This document shows positions 8,528-16,585 of a stretch of 41,421 bases of DNA, piece by piece (the stretch's first letter is position 1; the number at the start of each line of letters is the position of its first letter). The notes below the pieces were generated by a model that was given only the letters and a program-made list of their open reading frames with translations, did no database searches and was not told where the DNA came from. Source of the stretch: Chlamydiota bacterium (GTDB lineage Bacteria > Chlamydiota > Chlamydiia > Chlamydiales > 2-12-FULL-49-11); assembly GCA_947478685.1 (NCBI GenBank), contig CANJWO010000013.1, positions 1 to 41,421 of the forward strand, given 5' to 3'. The position numbers were made by a program, and so were the translations under genes.

Positions 8528-11500
8528 TGAAGGGAAATATTTCAGAACCATTTATAAAAAGACCGGTCTTAACCACCCTAGTAATGGTTGTCTTTGTTGT
8601 ATTTGGAATCTTAGCTTACAGGTCTCTCCCTGTAACAAGCATGCCTGAATTACAATACCCAACAATTCAGGTATCTACAAATTACCCGGGGGCAAGTCCT
8701 GATCAGGTGTCTAAATTTGTCTCAGCGCCACTTGAAAGACAATTCATGCTCATGCAAGGAATTCAATATGTAAGCTCTGCAAACACTTATCAAACCTCGA
8801 CCATTATCCTCCAATTTTATATGGATGTCGATATCAACGTTGCTGCCCAAGAGACTGAACAAGCAATCCAAAAAGCTTTAGCCGAACTTCCTGTCAATCT
8901 TCCTCAAAATCCTGTCTATGTAAAATTCAATCCTTCCGATACACCTATTTTTTATTTAGTTGCCTACTCGCCAGTTGCTGCCCCATGGAATATTTACGAC
9001 TACGGATACAGTTTTCTTGGACAACAACTTGGAACTGTTGAGGGGGTTGCAAATATCCAATTATATGGTTACCCTTATGCCGTTCGAGTAAAGGCCGATC
9101 CAGAAGCACTTGCAGCAAAGAATATTAGTTTAGCAGATCTTGCTAACACAATTAAGACCGGCAATCCGCAGCAACCTACAGGGAAATTTTATGGCCCCGA
9201 TTTTAGTATCACAGCTGTCTGCCAAGGACAACTTACAGAAGCAAAAGATTACGAACCCTTAATTATCAAGTTTGTGGATGGAGCCCCTGTACGAATTCGC
9301 GATGTAGCTGTAGTAGAAGATGGACTTCAAGATGACAAGCAAGTCTTTAAATGGGTGACAAAAGATTGCCCAGAAGGTCAGAGCGCTTGCGTTTTAGCTA
9401 TCTCAAAGCAGACAGGTTATAACACTATAAAAACTTGTGATGGGATTCAAACACTTTTAGATACACTCGTCCCCCAACTGCCAAAGAGTATTGAGTTTAG
9501 CGTCCCATTTACTCTTGCTAAGTGGATTAAAGAATCGATTCAGGATGTCAAATTTACCCTCAGTATCGCTTTTCTCCTTGTTATAGCCGTAATCTATCTC
9601 TACCTAGGCAGAGTAAAAAACAGCCTGATTCCATTAGTAACTCTCCCTATTACAGTTACAGGTACATTTATATTTATGAAGCTGTTTGGCTACAGTATTG
9701 ATATCATGTCTCTATCTGCCATAACACTCTCCATCGGATTTCTTGTAGATGACGCAATCATTGTCCTTGAAAACATTGTAAGATGGTCCCAAGAAAAAAA
9801 ATTACCCCCTTACGAAGCTGCAATAAAAGGGACTCAGCAAATTATTTTGTGTGTTGTAGCTCTTTCTCTATCTCTTTGTGCAGTGTTCATTCCAATGATG
9901 TTCTTAACCGGCGCCGTCGGACAAATTTTTAGTGAATTTGCAGCAGTTATTGTAATTGCCGTCTTTTGTTCAGGTTTTATTTCTGTATCTCTTACACCGA
10001 TGCTTGCTAGCCGCTTTATATCAACTTATGATGAGTCCCAAGAGACAAAAGTTGAACGTTTCGGCAAATGGCTAAACCATAAGCTGTTAAGCGCTTACAC
10101 CCCCCTTCTTAAAATAGCAATCCGTTACAAGCTTATTGTTCTTGGCGGGGGCGTTGCCTGCACAATTGTCTCAATGATCCTCTTCTCTGTACTCCCTCAA
10201 GAATTTTTACCTGAAGAAGATTTAGGCGTTGTCCAAGGTTTTTTACAAGCGCCGGAGGGCATATCACCTGCAAAAATGGGAACCTATTTAGATGCTATTT
10301 CATCGATGGCGATAAAAAATCCATATGTTGAAAGCTTATCTACTCTTGTCGGCGTTCCAACGGACAACCAGGCTCTATTCTTCTTAACTCTCACGGGAGA
10401 CAAGAGACCAAGTATCTGGACGATTATGGAACAATTGCAGGAAGAATTTGATAAAACCATCGGCTTTCAAACATTTTTAAAGGCATATCCATTAATTAAC
10501 CTTCAATTGGGTGGTACTGCAGCAGGCAAAGCAAATTACCAATGCGTCTTACAAAGTTTTGATGAACAGGCTTTATATACAAGCACTAACTCACTACTTG
10601 ATCGACTTAAAGCCTCCCCTAAACTCTCTCGCGTCTCTACAGATTTTCAACCAAATGGACCCACATTAAATATAAATCTTTTGAGAGATCAATCACAATC
10701 CTTCGGAGGGATTACTGCAGAGCAAACTGAGAATGCCTTCATGTACGCCTATGGAGAGACCTACGTTTCCAAGATCAATGTCCCTCAAGATCTCTACTAT
10801 GTTATCTTAGAAGTTGAAAAAAAATATATGAGAGATCCATCAAAGCTTGCAGATCTCTATCTATCTAACAACCTTGGGGGAAACAATAACCAAGTCTCTG
10901 TCAATTCTCTTGTAGATACAGAGGTCATCATTCAACCTGAAACTGTAAATCACCTAAACTCATTACCATCAGTCACGTTTTCATTTAATCCAGCCCCAAA
11001 TGTTGCCTTGAGTGACGCTTTAGCTGAAGTCGAAGCAATTTCAAAAGAGGTCCTCCCCGTAAACGTAATGAATCACCTTGTTGGTAATACAGCAGCCTTT
11101 GAAGAGACGATGAAAGAATTTACATTCCTAGTCTTTGTAGCGATCTTTGTCGTCTATATAATTCTAGGAATTCTATATGAAAATTTCATATTCCCCTTCC
11201 CAGCCCTTTCTGCTATTCCCGTAGCACTTTTAGGAGGCATTCTCTCTCTTGTTATCTGCGGCAAATCACTCTCTATCTATGCTCTTGTTGGGCTAATCAT
11301 GCTTCTTGGAATTGTAATGAAAAACGGAATCCTAATTGTCGACTTCGCCCTAGAAATCATCGATGAAGAGAAGCTCTCTCCCCAAGATGCTATTTTTAAA
11401 GCCTGTATAATTCGCTTTAGACCAATCGTAATGACCACAGTCGCAGCCATGATGGGCGCACTCCCCATCGCCGTCGGCATGGGCGGCTCCGTCGCTCAAG

Positions 11501-11643
11501 GTCGTGCCCCACTCGGCATCGCCGTCTTCGGCGGCCTCCTCTTCGCCCAAATCGTCACCCTCTTCATCATCCCCGTCACCTTCATCTACATCTACCAACT
11601 CAACACCTGGTGTAAATCCAGATTTAATCTCTTCAGTAATTAA
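8527..11643 (+). CDS. RND multidrug efflux pump, HAE-1 type (AcrB-like)
   Basis: 1038 residues, close to the usual 1030-1050. It is the proton-driven inner-membrane pump that exports hydrophobic and amphiphilic compounds through the two preceding gene products. The proton-relay residues are in place: Asp408-Asp409 in FLVDDAIIVLEN (helix 4) and Lys932 in GIVMKNGILIVDF (helix 10). The duplicated 6+6 helix layout with two large periplasmic loops is evident. The last 50-60 codons (from about 11452) switch abruptly to C-ending codons, unlike the rest of the gene. The substrate is not predictable. Confidence 0.95.
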   Translation: MKGNISEPFIKRPVLTTLVMVVFVVFGILAYRSLPVTSMPELQYPTIQVSTNYPGASPDQVSKFVSAPLERQFMLMQGIQYVSSANTYQTSTIILQFYMDVDINVAAQETEQAIQKALAELPVNLPQNPVYVKFNPSDTPIFYLVAYSPVAAPWNIYDYGYSFLGQQLGTVEGVANIQLYGYPYAVRVKADPEALAAKNISLADLANTIKTGNPQQPTGKFYGPDFSITAVCQGQLTEAKDYEPLIIKFVDGAPVRIRDVAVVEDGLQDDKQVFKWVTKDCPEGQSACVLAISKQTGYNTIKTCDGIQTLLDTLVPQLPKSIEFSVPFTLAKWIKESIQDVKFTLSIAFLLVIAVIYLYLGRVKNSLIPLVTLPITVTGTFIFMKLFGYSIDIMSLSAITLSIGFLVDDAIIVLENIVRWSQEKKLPPYEAAIKGTQQIILCVVALSLSLCAVFIPMMFLTGAVGQIFSEFAAVIVIAVFCSGFISVSLTPMLASRFISTYDESQETKVERFGKWLNHKLLSAYTPLLKIAIRYKLIVLGGGVACTIVSMILFSVLPQEFLPEEDLGVVQGFLQAPEGISPAKMGTYLDAISSMAIKNPYVESLSTLVGVPTDNQALFFLTLTGDKRPSIWTIMEQLQEEFDKTIGFQTFLKAYPLINLQLGGTAAGKANYQCVLQSFDEQALYTSTNSLLDRLKASPKLSRVSTDFQPNGPTLNINLLRDQSQSFGGITAEQTENAFMYAYGETYVSKINVPQDLYYVILEVEKKYMRDPSKLADLYLSNNLGGNNNQVSVNSLVDTEVIIQPETVNHLNSLPSVTFSFNPAPNVALSDALAEVEAISKEVLPVNVMNHLVGNTAAFEETMKEFTFLVFVAIFVVYIILGILYENFIFPFPALSAIPVALLGGILSLVICGKSLSIYALVGLIMLLGIVMKNGILIVDFALEIIDEEKLSPQDAIFKACIIRFRPIVMTTVAAMMGALPIAVGMGGSVAQGRAPLGIAVFGGLLFAQIVTLFIIPVTFIYIYQLNTWCKSRFNLFSN

Positions 11644-11662
11644 TTTTCATAATGTTCTTTCT

Positions 11663-11670
11663 GATATAAT
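11663..11670 (+). promoter_or_regulatory. Extended -10 promoter
   Basis: TGATATAAT is a consensus extended -10 (TGnTATAAT, 11662-11670). It is followed by AAGGAAA and an ATG at 11690. It would drive the small broken gene at 11690. Confidence 0.4.
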
Positions 11671-11689
11671 AATAAAAAAAGGAAAAAAC

Positions 11690-11788
11690 ATGAAAAATAA
11701 TAATAAATCAACGAATTCCTCTCAGCGATTCCCGCTGCTAGTTAAATCACGTGCCGAAAAAACCGATATGAAGGCCTTTATAAGCTAG
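11690..11788 (+). pseudogene. 5' remnant of a gene interrupted by the IS element
   Basis: A 32-residue reading frame with good expression signals: extended -10, AAAGGAAA ribosome site and ATG. After 11 polar codons (MKNNNKSTNSS) it runs into the palindromic IS end at 11723. It then continues through IS-flank DNA to a stop at 11788. The simplest reading is a gene cut off by the insertion. No matching continuation is visible beyond 13268. It could instead be a genuine tiny peptide gene. The rest of 11644-11887 has no other gene. Confidence 0.4.
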
Positions 11789-13268
11789 GGCGCAACAGGT
11801 TTCTTCAGACATCGTCTCGACAAAAATTTGGTGGGTTTTAAAAATTAAGAGCTACGCTAAAATCTGGGTCCAGATATGATTTAATTTTTAAGAAGTGTCT
11901 AATCGGGGTTGTTTTCCTAAGAGCTGATAAAACTGATCCCAAGATTCAATTATAAAATGTGTAAAAAATACGCGCATTGCTTCCCAAAGCGCTCGATAGA
12001 TGCGCTGCGCTTTCCTAGCCACCTTAAAACATTCGCATGTAATAGCTTGTGTTTGATCAATAAAAAATGCAAGCACCATGAGTAGGCTAAATACGGACGC
12101 CAGATATTTTTTGCCATGTCCATAGTTGTGCTCAAAATTATATCCTAAAGTCTTTAGCGTATTAAAAGTTTCATTCTCTATCTTCCATCTAGCTCGCCCT
12201 CCTCGCATAAGTTGATAAACATTGTCCTTATTAATTGGGATGTTTGTTACCCAAGAAAATCTAAGCACTTTCGCATTTTGCTGTGTCTCCATGTAGTCGA
12301 TCATATTTACTTTGAGATCAATATGGGATTTATTAAGAGATAGACCATTTACAAAATCAAATTGATGAAATACACCTTTATCATCTTGATATTCATAATA
12401 CTCCACTTCATTCGAGGTAGCCAATTGTTGAAATAAATATTCATGATCCCCAGGCTTTGCACCTATAAAATATTTCATGTTATTTGCTTCTAACAGCTTA
12501 AGATTTGGTCCATTCGAAGCTAGCCCGTCTTCTGTTACAATGACTTTTAGGTGGGGGTGCTCTCTACGAAAATTTTCGATAAATCTTTTTGTAGCATTAC
12601 GTTCACAGTCATTTTTCAGGTTACCATCTTCATTTTGAATATGTTCCGGACATAGAGGTATTACCTGTGAAAAATCAGGGTGTACAATACAAGCTCCTAG
12701 CATTTGGTGGTAATAGGTTACAGTGCCATTCTTGTGCTCCTTTTTACAGCAATGCTCACAGCTCACCTTGCTGGAAGAAAATTCCCCCGTACCATCGATG
12801 GCCAAAATATAGTGACCATCTAAAAACTGAAATTGCTCTAGACACTTACTATCTTGAAGTTCCGCGAAAAGCTTTTTGAATACAGGTCTTAAAAGAGTCG
12901 GATTCACCTCGTCTAAACATTCGCGTAAGTAAGTGTCTGATGGCGGTGTGTTAACATGATATAGATTTTTTAAATTCGCTCGAATAGGTGTGTCATATCG
13001 CTGTAGATCATATTGAAGTAGCGATGGAAATTTAAGCCCAAAAATAGCCAACCCCGACATTAAATGATCAATAAGTGGAATAGCTGAGTTGGCTGTTCGT
13101 TTCGGTTCTGCAATTTTAGAAAATACTTTGTAAACAGATCGAATAAGCCCCGCTGGAAAAAATGCTTGCTTTTGACTGTTTTTCATCGGAACCCCTCTAA
13201 ATAAAGGAAAGGGTTTACGAAATAAAATCTTTATGCGCCTAGATAAATCAGCTCAGCGGGAACCGCTG
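11723..13268. mobile_element. Insertion sequence, IS4-like, about 1.55 kb
   Basis: It contains one DDE transposase gene on the minus strand. Candidate ends are CAGCGATTCCCGCTG (11723-11737) and CAGCGGGAACCGCTG (13254-13268), inverted with 14 of 15 matching. Each end is itself a near-palindrome (CAGCG...CGCTG). Just inside both ends a GCGCC(C)TAG..ATAAA block is also inverted. I saw no convincing target duplication, so the exact limits are provisional; the true ends could be closer to the transposase. Confidence 0.55.
11888..13186 (-). CDS. DDE transposase, IS4-like family
   Basis: 432 residues. Catalytic acidic residues are visible at Asp131 (LAIDGTGEF), Asp220 (VTEDGLASNG) and Glu337 in RWKIENETFNTLK, the R.W.IE..F..LK box of IS4-like transposases. 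A Cys/His-rich insertion (CEHCCKKEH, about 144-152) follows the first Asp. The frame is complete, with start ATG at 13186 and TTCCGATG context, so the element may still be active. I cannot place it in a named subgroup by eye; related intact transposases of this style occur in amoeba-associated bacteria. Confidence 0.85.
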   Translation of the reverse strand: MKNSQKQAFFPAGLIRSVYKVFSKIAEPKRTANSAIPLIDHLMSGLAIFGLKFPSLLQYDLQRYDTPIRANLKNLYHVNTPPSDTYLRECLDEVNPTLLRPVFKKLFAELQDSKCLEQFQFLDGHYILAIDGTGEFSSSKVSCEHCCKKEHKNGTVTYYHQMLGACIVHPDFSQVIPLCPEHIQNEDGNLKNDCERNATKRFIENFRREHPHLKVIVTEDGLASNGPNLKLLEANNMKYFIGAKPGDHEYLFQQLATSNEVEYYEYQDDKGVFHQFDFVNGLSLNKSHIDLKVNMIDYMETQQNAKVLRFSWVTNIPINKDNVYQLMRGGRARWKIENETFNTLKTLGYNFEHNYGHGKKYLASVFSLLMVLAFFIDQTQAITCECFKVARKAQRIYRALWEAMRVFFTHFIIESWDQFYQLLGKQPRLDTS

Positions 13269-13316
13269 CCAGGCATGCAGTTTTATTTTTCAAACTACAT
13301 AACTGCATGCCTGGCA
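13267..13316. terminator. Perfect 16-bp stem hairpin beside the IS
   Basis: TGCCAGGCATGCAGTT (starting 13267) and its exact complement (13301-13316) enclose an 18-base AT-rich loop. It lies 45 bp past the stop of the second Cys-rich gene (minus strand) and overlaps the outer edge of the IS end. No strong U-run follows on the minus strand, so it may be a repeat or processing hairpin rather than a classical terminator. The remainder of 13187-13359 is IS-internal or featureless. Confidence 0.45.
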
Positions 13317-13359
13317 CGAAAAACTGGCCTACTCACCTTTTAAAGGGTCTAAGCAGACT

Positions 13360-14292
13360 CTAACACCCGTCGTAAGTCTCAACACACTTACCGTTAGAAC
13401 AACATTCTTTAGTAAAATTTTCACAAAGGCCACTGTTCTCATTATAACAACCTTTAGGATAACAGCCAAGAGGTCCCGGTCCGGGAGTCTCGACACAAAC
13501 ATTTTTTGTAGTATCACAGCAGGTTCCATTACAACTAATCAGAGGATCCTGACAAACTCCAGATTCACCACATGTTTTCTTAGCATTACACTCAATGGAA
13601 GGATAGCCCCCGGCAGCGTATACATTATAGTTTGGTTCAATACAACCCATACTTAGACCTTCCTCTGTACATGCTGCTGGAACACACGCTACGGCATTGC
13701 TTGGGTCTGTATAACATGTATAACCTGTTTCACAACGAGTGTTATTGCAACATTCATCTGGAGAGCTACAAGAATTTCCACCGCAACAGACTTGATCTGA
13801 ATAACAATAGCTAGTTCCATTGTTACAATTATTAGTCTGGCATGTACCATTTACACAAGTTTGATTTGTACCATTACAACAATCACCACCGCAGCACGTT
13901 TCCCCTGAAGGGCAATGAGTTACCTGATCAGCACAAAGAAACATACATTGATTATTTATACATGTTGTGCATTGCTCACCAGTACATCCTCCTTCTTGAC
14001 TTGCGCAACAAGTTCCGTTACAACAATCATCCAAATTAACGCAACAAGATTTACCATCAGTACAAGCTACCGTGTTTGTTGAACAACAACCGCCAGCATA
14101 ACCTCCCTGATTTGTTTCGCAACAGTTACCGGTGACCCCATCACATCCTGCATTTGCTAAGCAAGGCTGACCATTACAACATGTCCCATTATAATTAGAA
14201 TTACAAGTTTCCCCACAACAAATCAAATGATATCCACAAGATGTACCATTTGGCTGACCCGAACAAATTGTATCATTTAAATTTTTTCCCAT
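13360..14292 (-). CDS. Cysteine-rich protein (about 58 Cys in 310 residues), no signal peptide
   Basis: 310 residues, about 19% cysteine, arranged as repeated CCxGxCC, CNGTCC and CCGGDCC clusters; overall reminiscent of eukaryotic granulin-like or other disulfide-knot proteins, though no family is certain. I count about ten or eleven N-x-T sequons, often as NGT. The N-terminus MGKNLNDTICSG lacks a Sec signal, and AAGGAG sits properly before the ATG, so no upstream signal is missed. It shares style, sequon bias and upstream sequence with the gene at 3704-5524. Secretion by a non-Sec route, or cytoplasmic thiol or metal binding, are both possible. The function is unknown. Confidence 0.75.
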   Translation of the reverse strand: MGKNLNDTICSGQPNGTSCGYHLICCGETCNSNYNGTCCNGQPCLANAGCDGVTGNCCETNQGGYAGGCCSTNTVACTDGKSCCVNLDDCCNGTCCASQEGGCTGEQCTTCINNQCMFLCADQVTHCPSGETCCGGDCCNGTNQTCVNGTCQTNNCNNGTSYCYSDQVCCGGNSCSSPDECCNNTRCETGYTCYTDPSNAVACVPAACTEEGLSMGCIEPNYNVYAAGGYPSIECNAKKTCGESGVCQDPLISCNGTCCDTTKNVCVETPGPGPLGCYPKGCYNENSGLCENFTKECCSNGKCVETYDGC

Positions 14293-14309
14293 AACAACTC
14301 CTTTTTTAT

Positions 14310-14330
14310 AACTTTATTTTAAACAAACAG
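14310..14330 (-). promoter_or_regulatory. Promoter-region motif shared with the other Cys-rich gene
   Basis: ACTTTATTTTAAACAAACAG (14311-14330) matches 16 of 20 bases of the segment at 5547-5566, at a similar distance from the start codon. On the minus strand it reads TTAAAATAAAG and could be a -10 region. It lacks the palindromic symmetry of the other copy. Confidence 0.4.
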
Positions 14331-14362
14331 ACATTAACCATATGTTATTCATTTTTAATAAG

Positions 14363-14719
14363 TTATTCGAGTTGGTCATCTTGGGATCTGCGCTGGCGGC
14401 GTTTTTTTTGTTTGCGGACTTTGTCCTCTTTGATGCTCTTCTTTGAAGGAATCCCTAGGACTTTCTCTTTAAGCTTCTCAAGGAGTTCGCGCCGGGCGAA
14501 AAAGCGATTAGCTTCGCGGGAGCGATCTTTTTGACATTTTACTTCAATGCCTGATGGGAGGTGTTTTAAATAGACGCAGTTTTGTGTCTTATTAATTTTT
14601 TGGCCACCGCTGCCGGAGCCGGAAATAAAGCTCTCTTTGATATCTTTTTCAAAGATTTCCAGCTTTTCCATTTCTACATGTAGCGCTTTAACTTTTTCAG
14701 GCGAGACAACCATCACCAA
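14363..14719 (-). CDS. GGQ release-factor-like protein (ArfB/C12orf65-like ribosome rescue)
   Basis: 118 residues. The core GSGSGGQKINKTQNCVYLKH holds the GGQ motif that triggers peptidyl-tRNA hydrolysis, while the stop-codon-reading domains of RF1/RF2 are absent. A very basic tail (KVRKQKKRRQRRSQ) follows, as in ArfB (YaeJ) and mitochondrial C12orf65, where it enters the empty mRNA channel. The likely role is rescue of stalled ribosomes, complementary to SmpB/tmRNA encoded nearby. The start could be the first or second Met. The last codons are rich in C-ending triplets. Confidence 0.8.
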   Translation of the reverse strand: MVMVVSPEKVKALHVEMEKLEIFEKDIKESFISGSGSGGQKINKTQNCVYLKHLPSGIEVKCQKDRSREANRFFARRELLEKLKEKVLGIPSKKSIKEDKVRKQKKRRQRRSQDDQLE

Positions 14720-14845
14720 ATAGTAGCACTTCTGAGCATAACAATATTACTAAAATAAAAAAGAAAGATTTACCGTAGAGTCACTAAAAGAACAACGTCA
14801 ATTAACCCTATGTAATTAGAGACGATGCAATATATTCGTAATAAG

Positions 14846-14935
14846 AATTTTTCACCACAGAGAGCACAGAGGTCACAGAGAAAAATAATAAATTCTTTGC
14901 GCGCAGCGCCTCTGCGATCTCTGTGGTGAAAAATT
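14846..14935. repeat. 90-bp inverted-repeat element, copy 1 (MITE-like)
   Basis: Terminal inverted repeats of 18 bp are perfect: AATTTTTCACCACAGAGA at 14846-14863 and its complement at 14918-14935. The interior has CACAGAGGTCACAGAG and GCGCGCAGCGCCTCTGCG, so the whole can fold into a long hairpin. A related copy lies at about 32780-32877. The surrounding intergenic space 14720-15006 holds nothing else I can support. Confidence 0.8.
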
Positions 14936-15006
14936 TTTCTCTATATTATCTAAATTATTACATTAGGAGCTAGGAAATTAATTAATTATAGATTAATAAG
15001 AAGTGT

Positions 15007-15873
15007 ATGAAGAAGATTATAATTATCGCTCTTTTTTTATTTGGGTGTACGCGTGGGAATAATGAGCGCGCTTCTATTGCTGAGGTTTCTAATACAAAGC
15101 GGTTGAAAGAGGTTGCAAGGGAGTTTCTTGCCGATATTGGCGGCGAGGAAGTTGTTATTGCTTATGGTGTTAAGGGTTTCTACTTTAATCCAAAAAACTA
15201 TCAGAAAAATGAGATCGCCGCTTATAAGAAGTGGAGGCCTCTTTTTGCTAAACCTAAGAATTGCAAGCTCTCAGAGATGTTTCAGATCGATTTTCAAGGG
15301 ATTAGTCTGCTATCTCTTTTCTCTTTACCTAAGACTCATTTAGTTAAGAAGGATAGCGTTGCAGTTCTTTGCCTCCCCTCTTTTTCTCTCCCCTTTGAGC
15401 TAGATCCTAGATGGATTCTCACCTATCTTTCAAAAGGTGTTCATGTCCTAGCCATTAATTATGAGCAGGGGGAGAAGACAGCCTCTTCTGATTGGGAATC
15501 GTCTTGTGCTAATGGGCTAGCGGCAGCGGGTTTTTTGCAAAAAAAGGTTCAGAGCAAAATCATAATCTTAGGAAAATCTCTCGGGGCAATCCCTGCCTCT
15601 TATGTTGCGGCAAATACACCAAATACATCCCTTATTCTTGAAAACACTATGATCCTCCATCCTCACACCAACAGAGAGTGGCTTAAGCAAGTTGAAGGAA
15701 AAATTCTCGCTATTCAAACACTTAATTCTCAAACGATTCTACATCTCCCTAAAAAAGCAAGTCTTATGACTGTTGTCGGGAGTCACTTCGGCACTTATTG
15801 GGGCGATGCCTATCCGACTTGGTACGAAAATGAGAAAGATCAAATTAAACTCTTAAAGTTTTTAATGGAGTAA
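15007..15873 (+). CDS. Alpha/beta-hydrolase-like lipoprotein
   Basis: 288 residues. The N-terminus MKKIIIIALFLFGC is a lipoprotein signal (lipobox LFGC, Cys14). A serine nucleophile elbow is visible as GKSLGAIPAS (about 196-205). VAVLCLPSF and GVHVLAINYEQG match the preceding beta strands, and a histidine near the C-terminus (VGSHFGTYWG) is a candidate catalytic His. The substrate is unknown; it probably acts in the periplasm or on an outer-membrane inner leaflet. The stop is one base before the GTG start of the TerC gene, so the two are likely co-transcribed. The 5' third is G-rich and later parts are C-richer. Confidence 0.65.
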   Translation: MKKIIIIALFLFGCTRGNNERASIAEVSNTKRLKEVAREFLADIGGEEVVIAYGVKGFYFNPKNYQKNEIAAYKKWRPLFAKPKNCKLSEMFQIDFQGISLLSLFSLPKTHLVKKDSVAVLCLPSFSLPFELDPRWILTYLSKGVHVLAINYEQGEKTASSDWESSCANGLAAAGFLQKKVQSKIIILGKSLGAIPASYVAANTPNTSLILENTMILHPHTNREWLKQVEGKILAIQTLNSQTILHLPKKASLMTVVGSHFGTYWGDAYPTWYENEKDQIKLLKFLME

Positions 15874-15874
15874 T

Positions 15875-16585
15875 GTGCATATTGCTACCCAAGCCTTTTC
15901 ATGGCTAGATATCCCTCTTGTTTTTTTGATTTTAGTAATTGAAATACTCCTCTCCGCAGATAACGCTGCTGCTCTTGCAATGATTGTAAAAAAGCTCCCT
16001 GAGCCAAAAAGAAGAAAAGCCCTTTTTACAGGACTCTACTCTGCCTTTTTTTTAAGAGCTGTTGGCGTCATTTGTACAGCCTATCTAATCTACCTTTTTT
16101 GGATGCAGATGATTGGTGGTCTATATCTAGTTTACCTAGCCTGGCATTATATTTTTGGCGCTAAAAAAGAGACTTCCAACCTTTCACCAACCAGTTATTG
16201 GAAGGCAGTGGTCTACATAGAGCTTATCGATATCCTTTTTGCCATTGATTCAATACTCGGAGCTTTTGCCCTTGCAAGCCTATACTACCCATTTGAAATC
16301 ATCGCCTCAAAACTTTGGGTCATCTATCTCGGTGGAATTTTAGGCGCTATAACCATCCGCTTTATTACAGGAAAATTCCTCTCACAAATAAACAAATATA
16401 AAAAAATAGAATATATAGCTTTCATTCTTATTGGCTGGATGGGGGTTAAGCTCCTCGCTGAAGGTGGGCTCTCCTTTGCTTCTAACCAAACAATAAGACA
16501 TTCAGTCGATATCTTTTTCTGGATAGGCACCCTTCTTATCCTTGTTCTAGGAGCTATCTCATTGAGAATTAAGCGATTGACCTAG
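15875..16585 (+). CDS. TerC/Alx-family integral membrane protein
   Basis: 236 residues with about seven membrane segments. The family signature is clear: EILLSADNAAALAMIVKKLP near residues 22-41 and a second IELIDILFAIDSILGAFA half-motif, with the conserved acidic residues inside helices. Recent work on the family links it to manganese export and metallation of exported proteins; older work to tellurite resistance. The start codon is GTG, one base after the previous stop. The 3' end overlaps the convergent epimerase gene by 17 bp. Confidence 0.88.
   Translation: MHIATQAFSWLDIPLVFLILVIEILLSADNAAALAMIVKKLPEPKRRKALFTGLYSAFFLRAVGVICTAYLIYLFWMQMIGGLYLVYLAWHYIFGAKKETSNLSPTSYWKAVVYIELIDILFAIDSILGAFALASLYYPFEIIASKLWVIYLGGILGAITIRFITGKFLSQINKYKKIEYIAFILIGWMGVKLLAEGGLSFASNQTIRHSVDIFFWIGTLLILVLGAISLRIKRLT

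Noticed and set aside
11350..11598. Open frames on both strands over the end of the RND gene
   Set aside because: They are by-products of the GC-rich, C-ending codon stretch at the pump's 3' end; compositions such as runs of Asp/Gly/Glu or Ser/Pro are artefactual.
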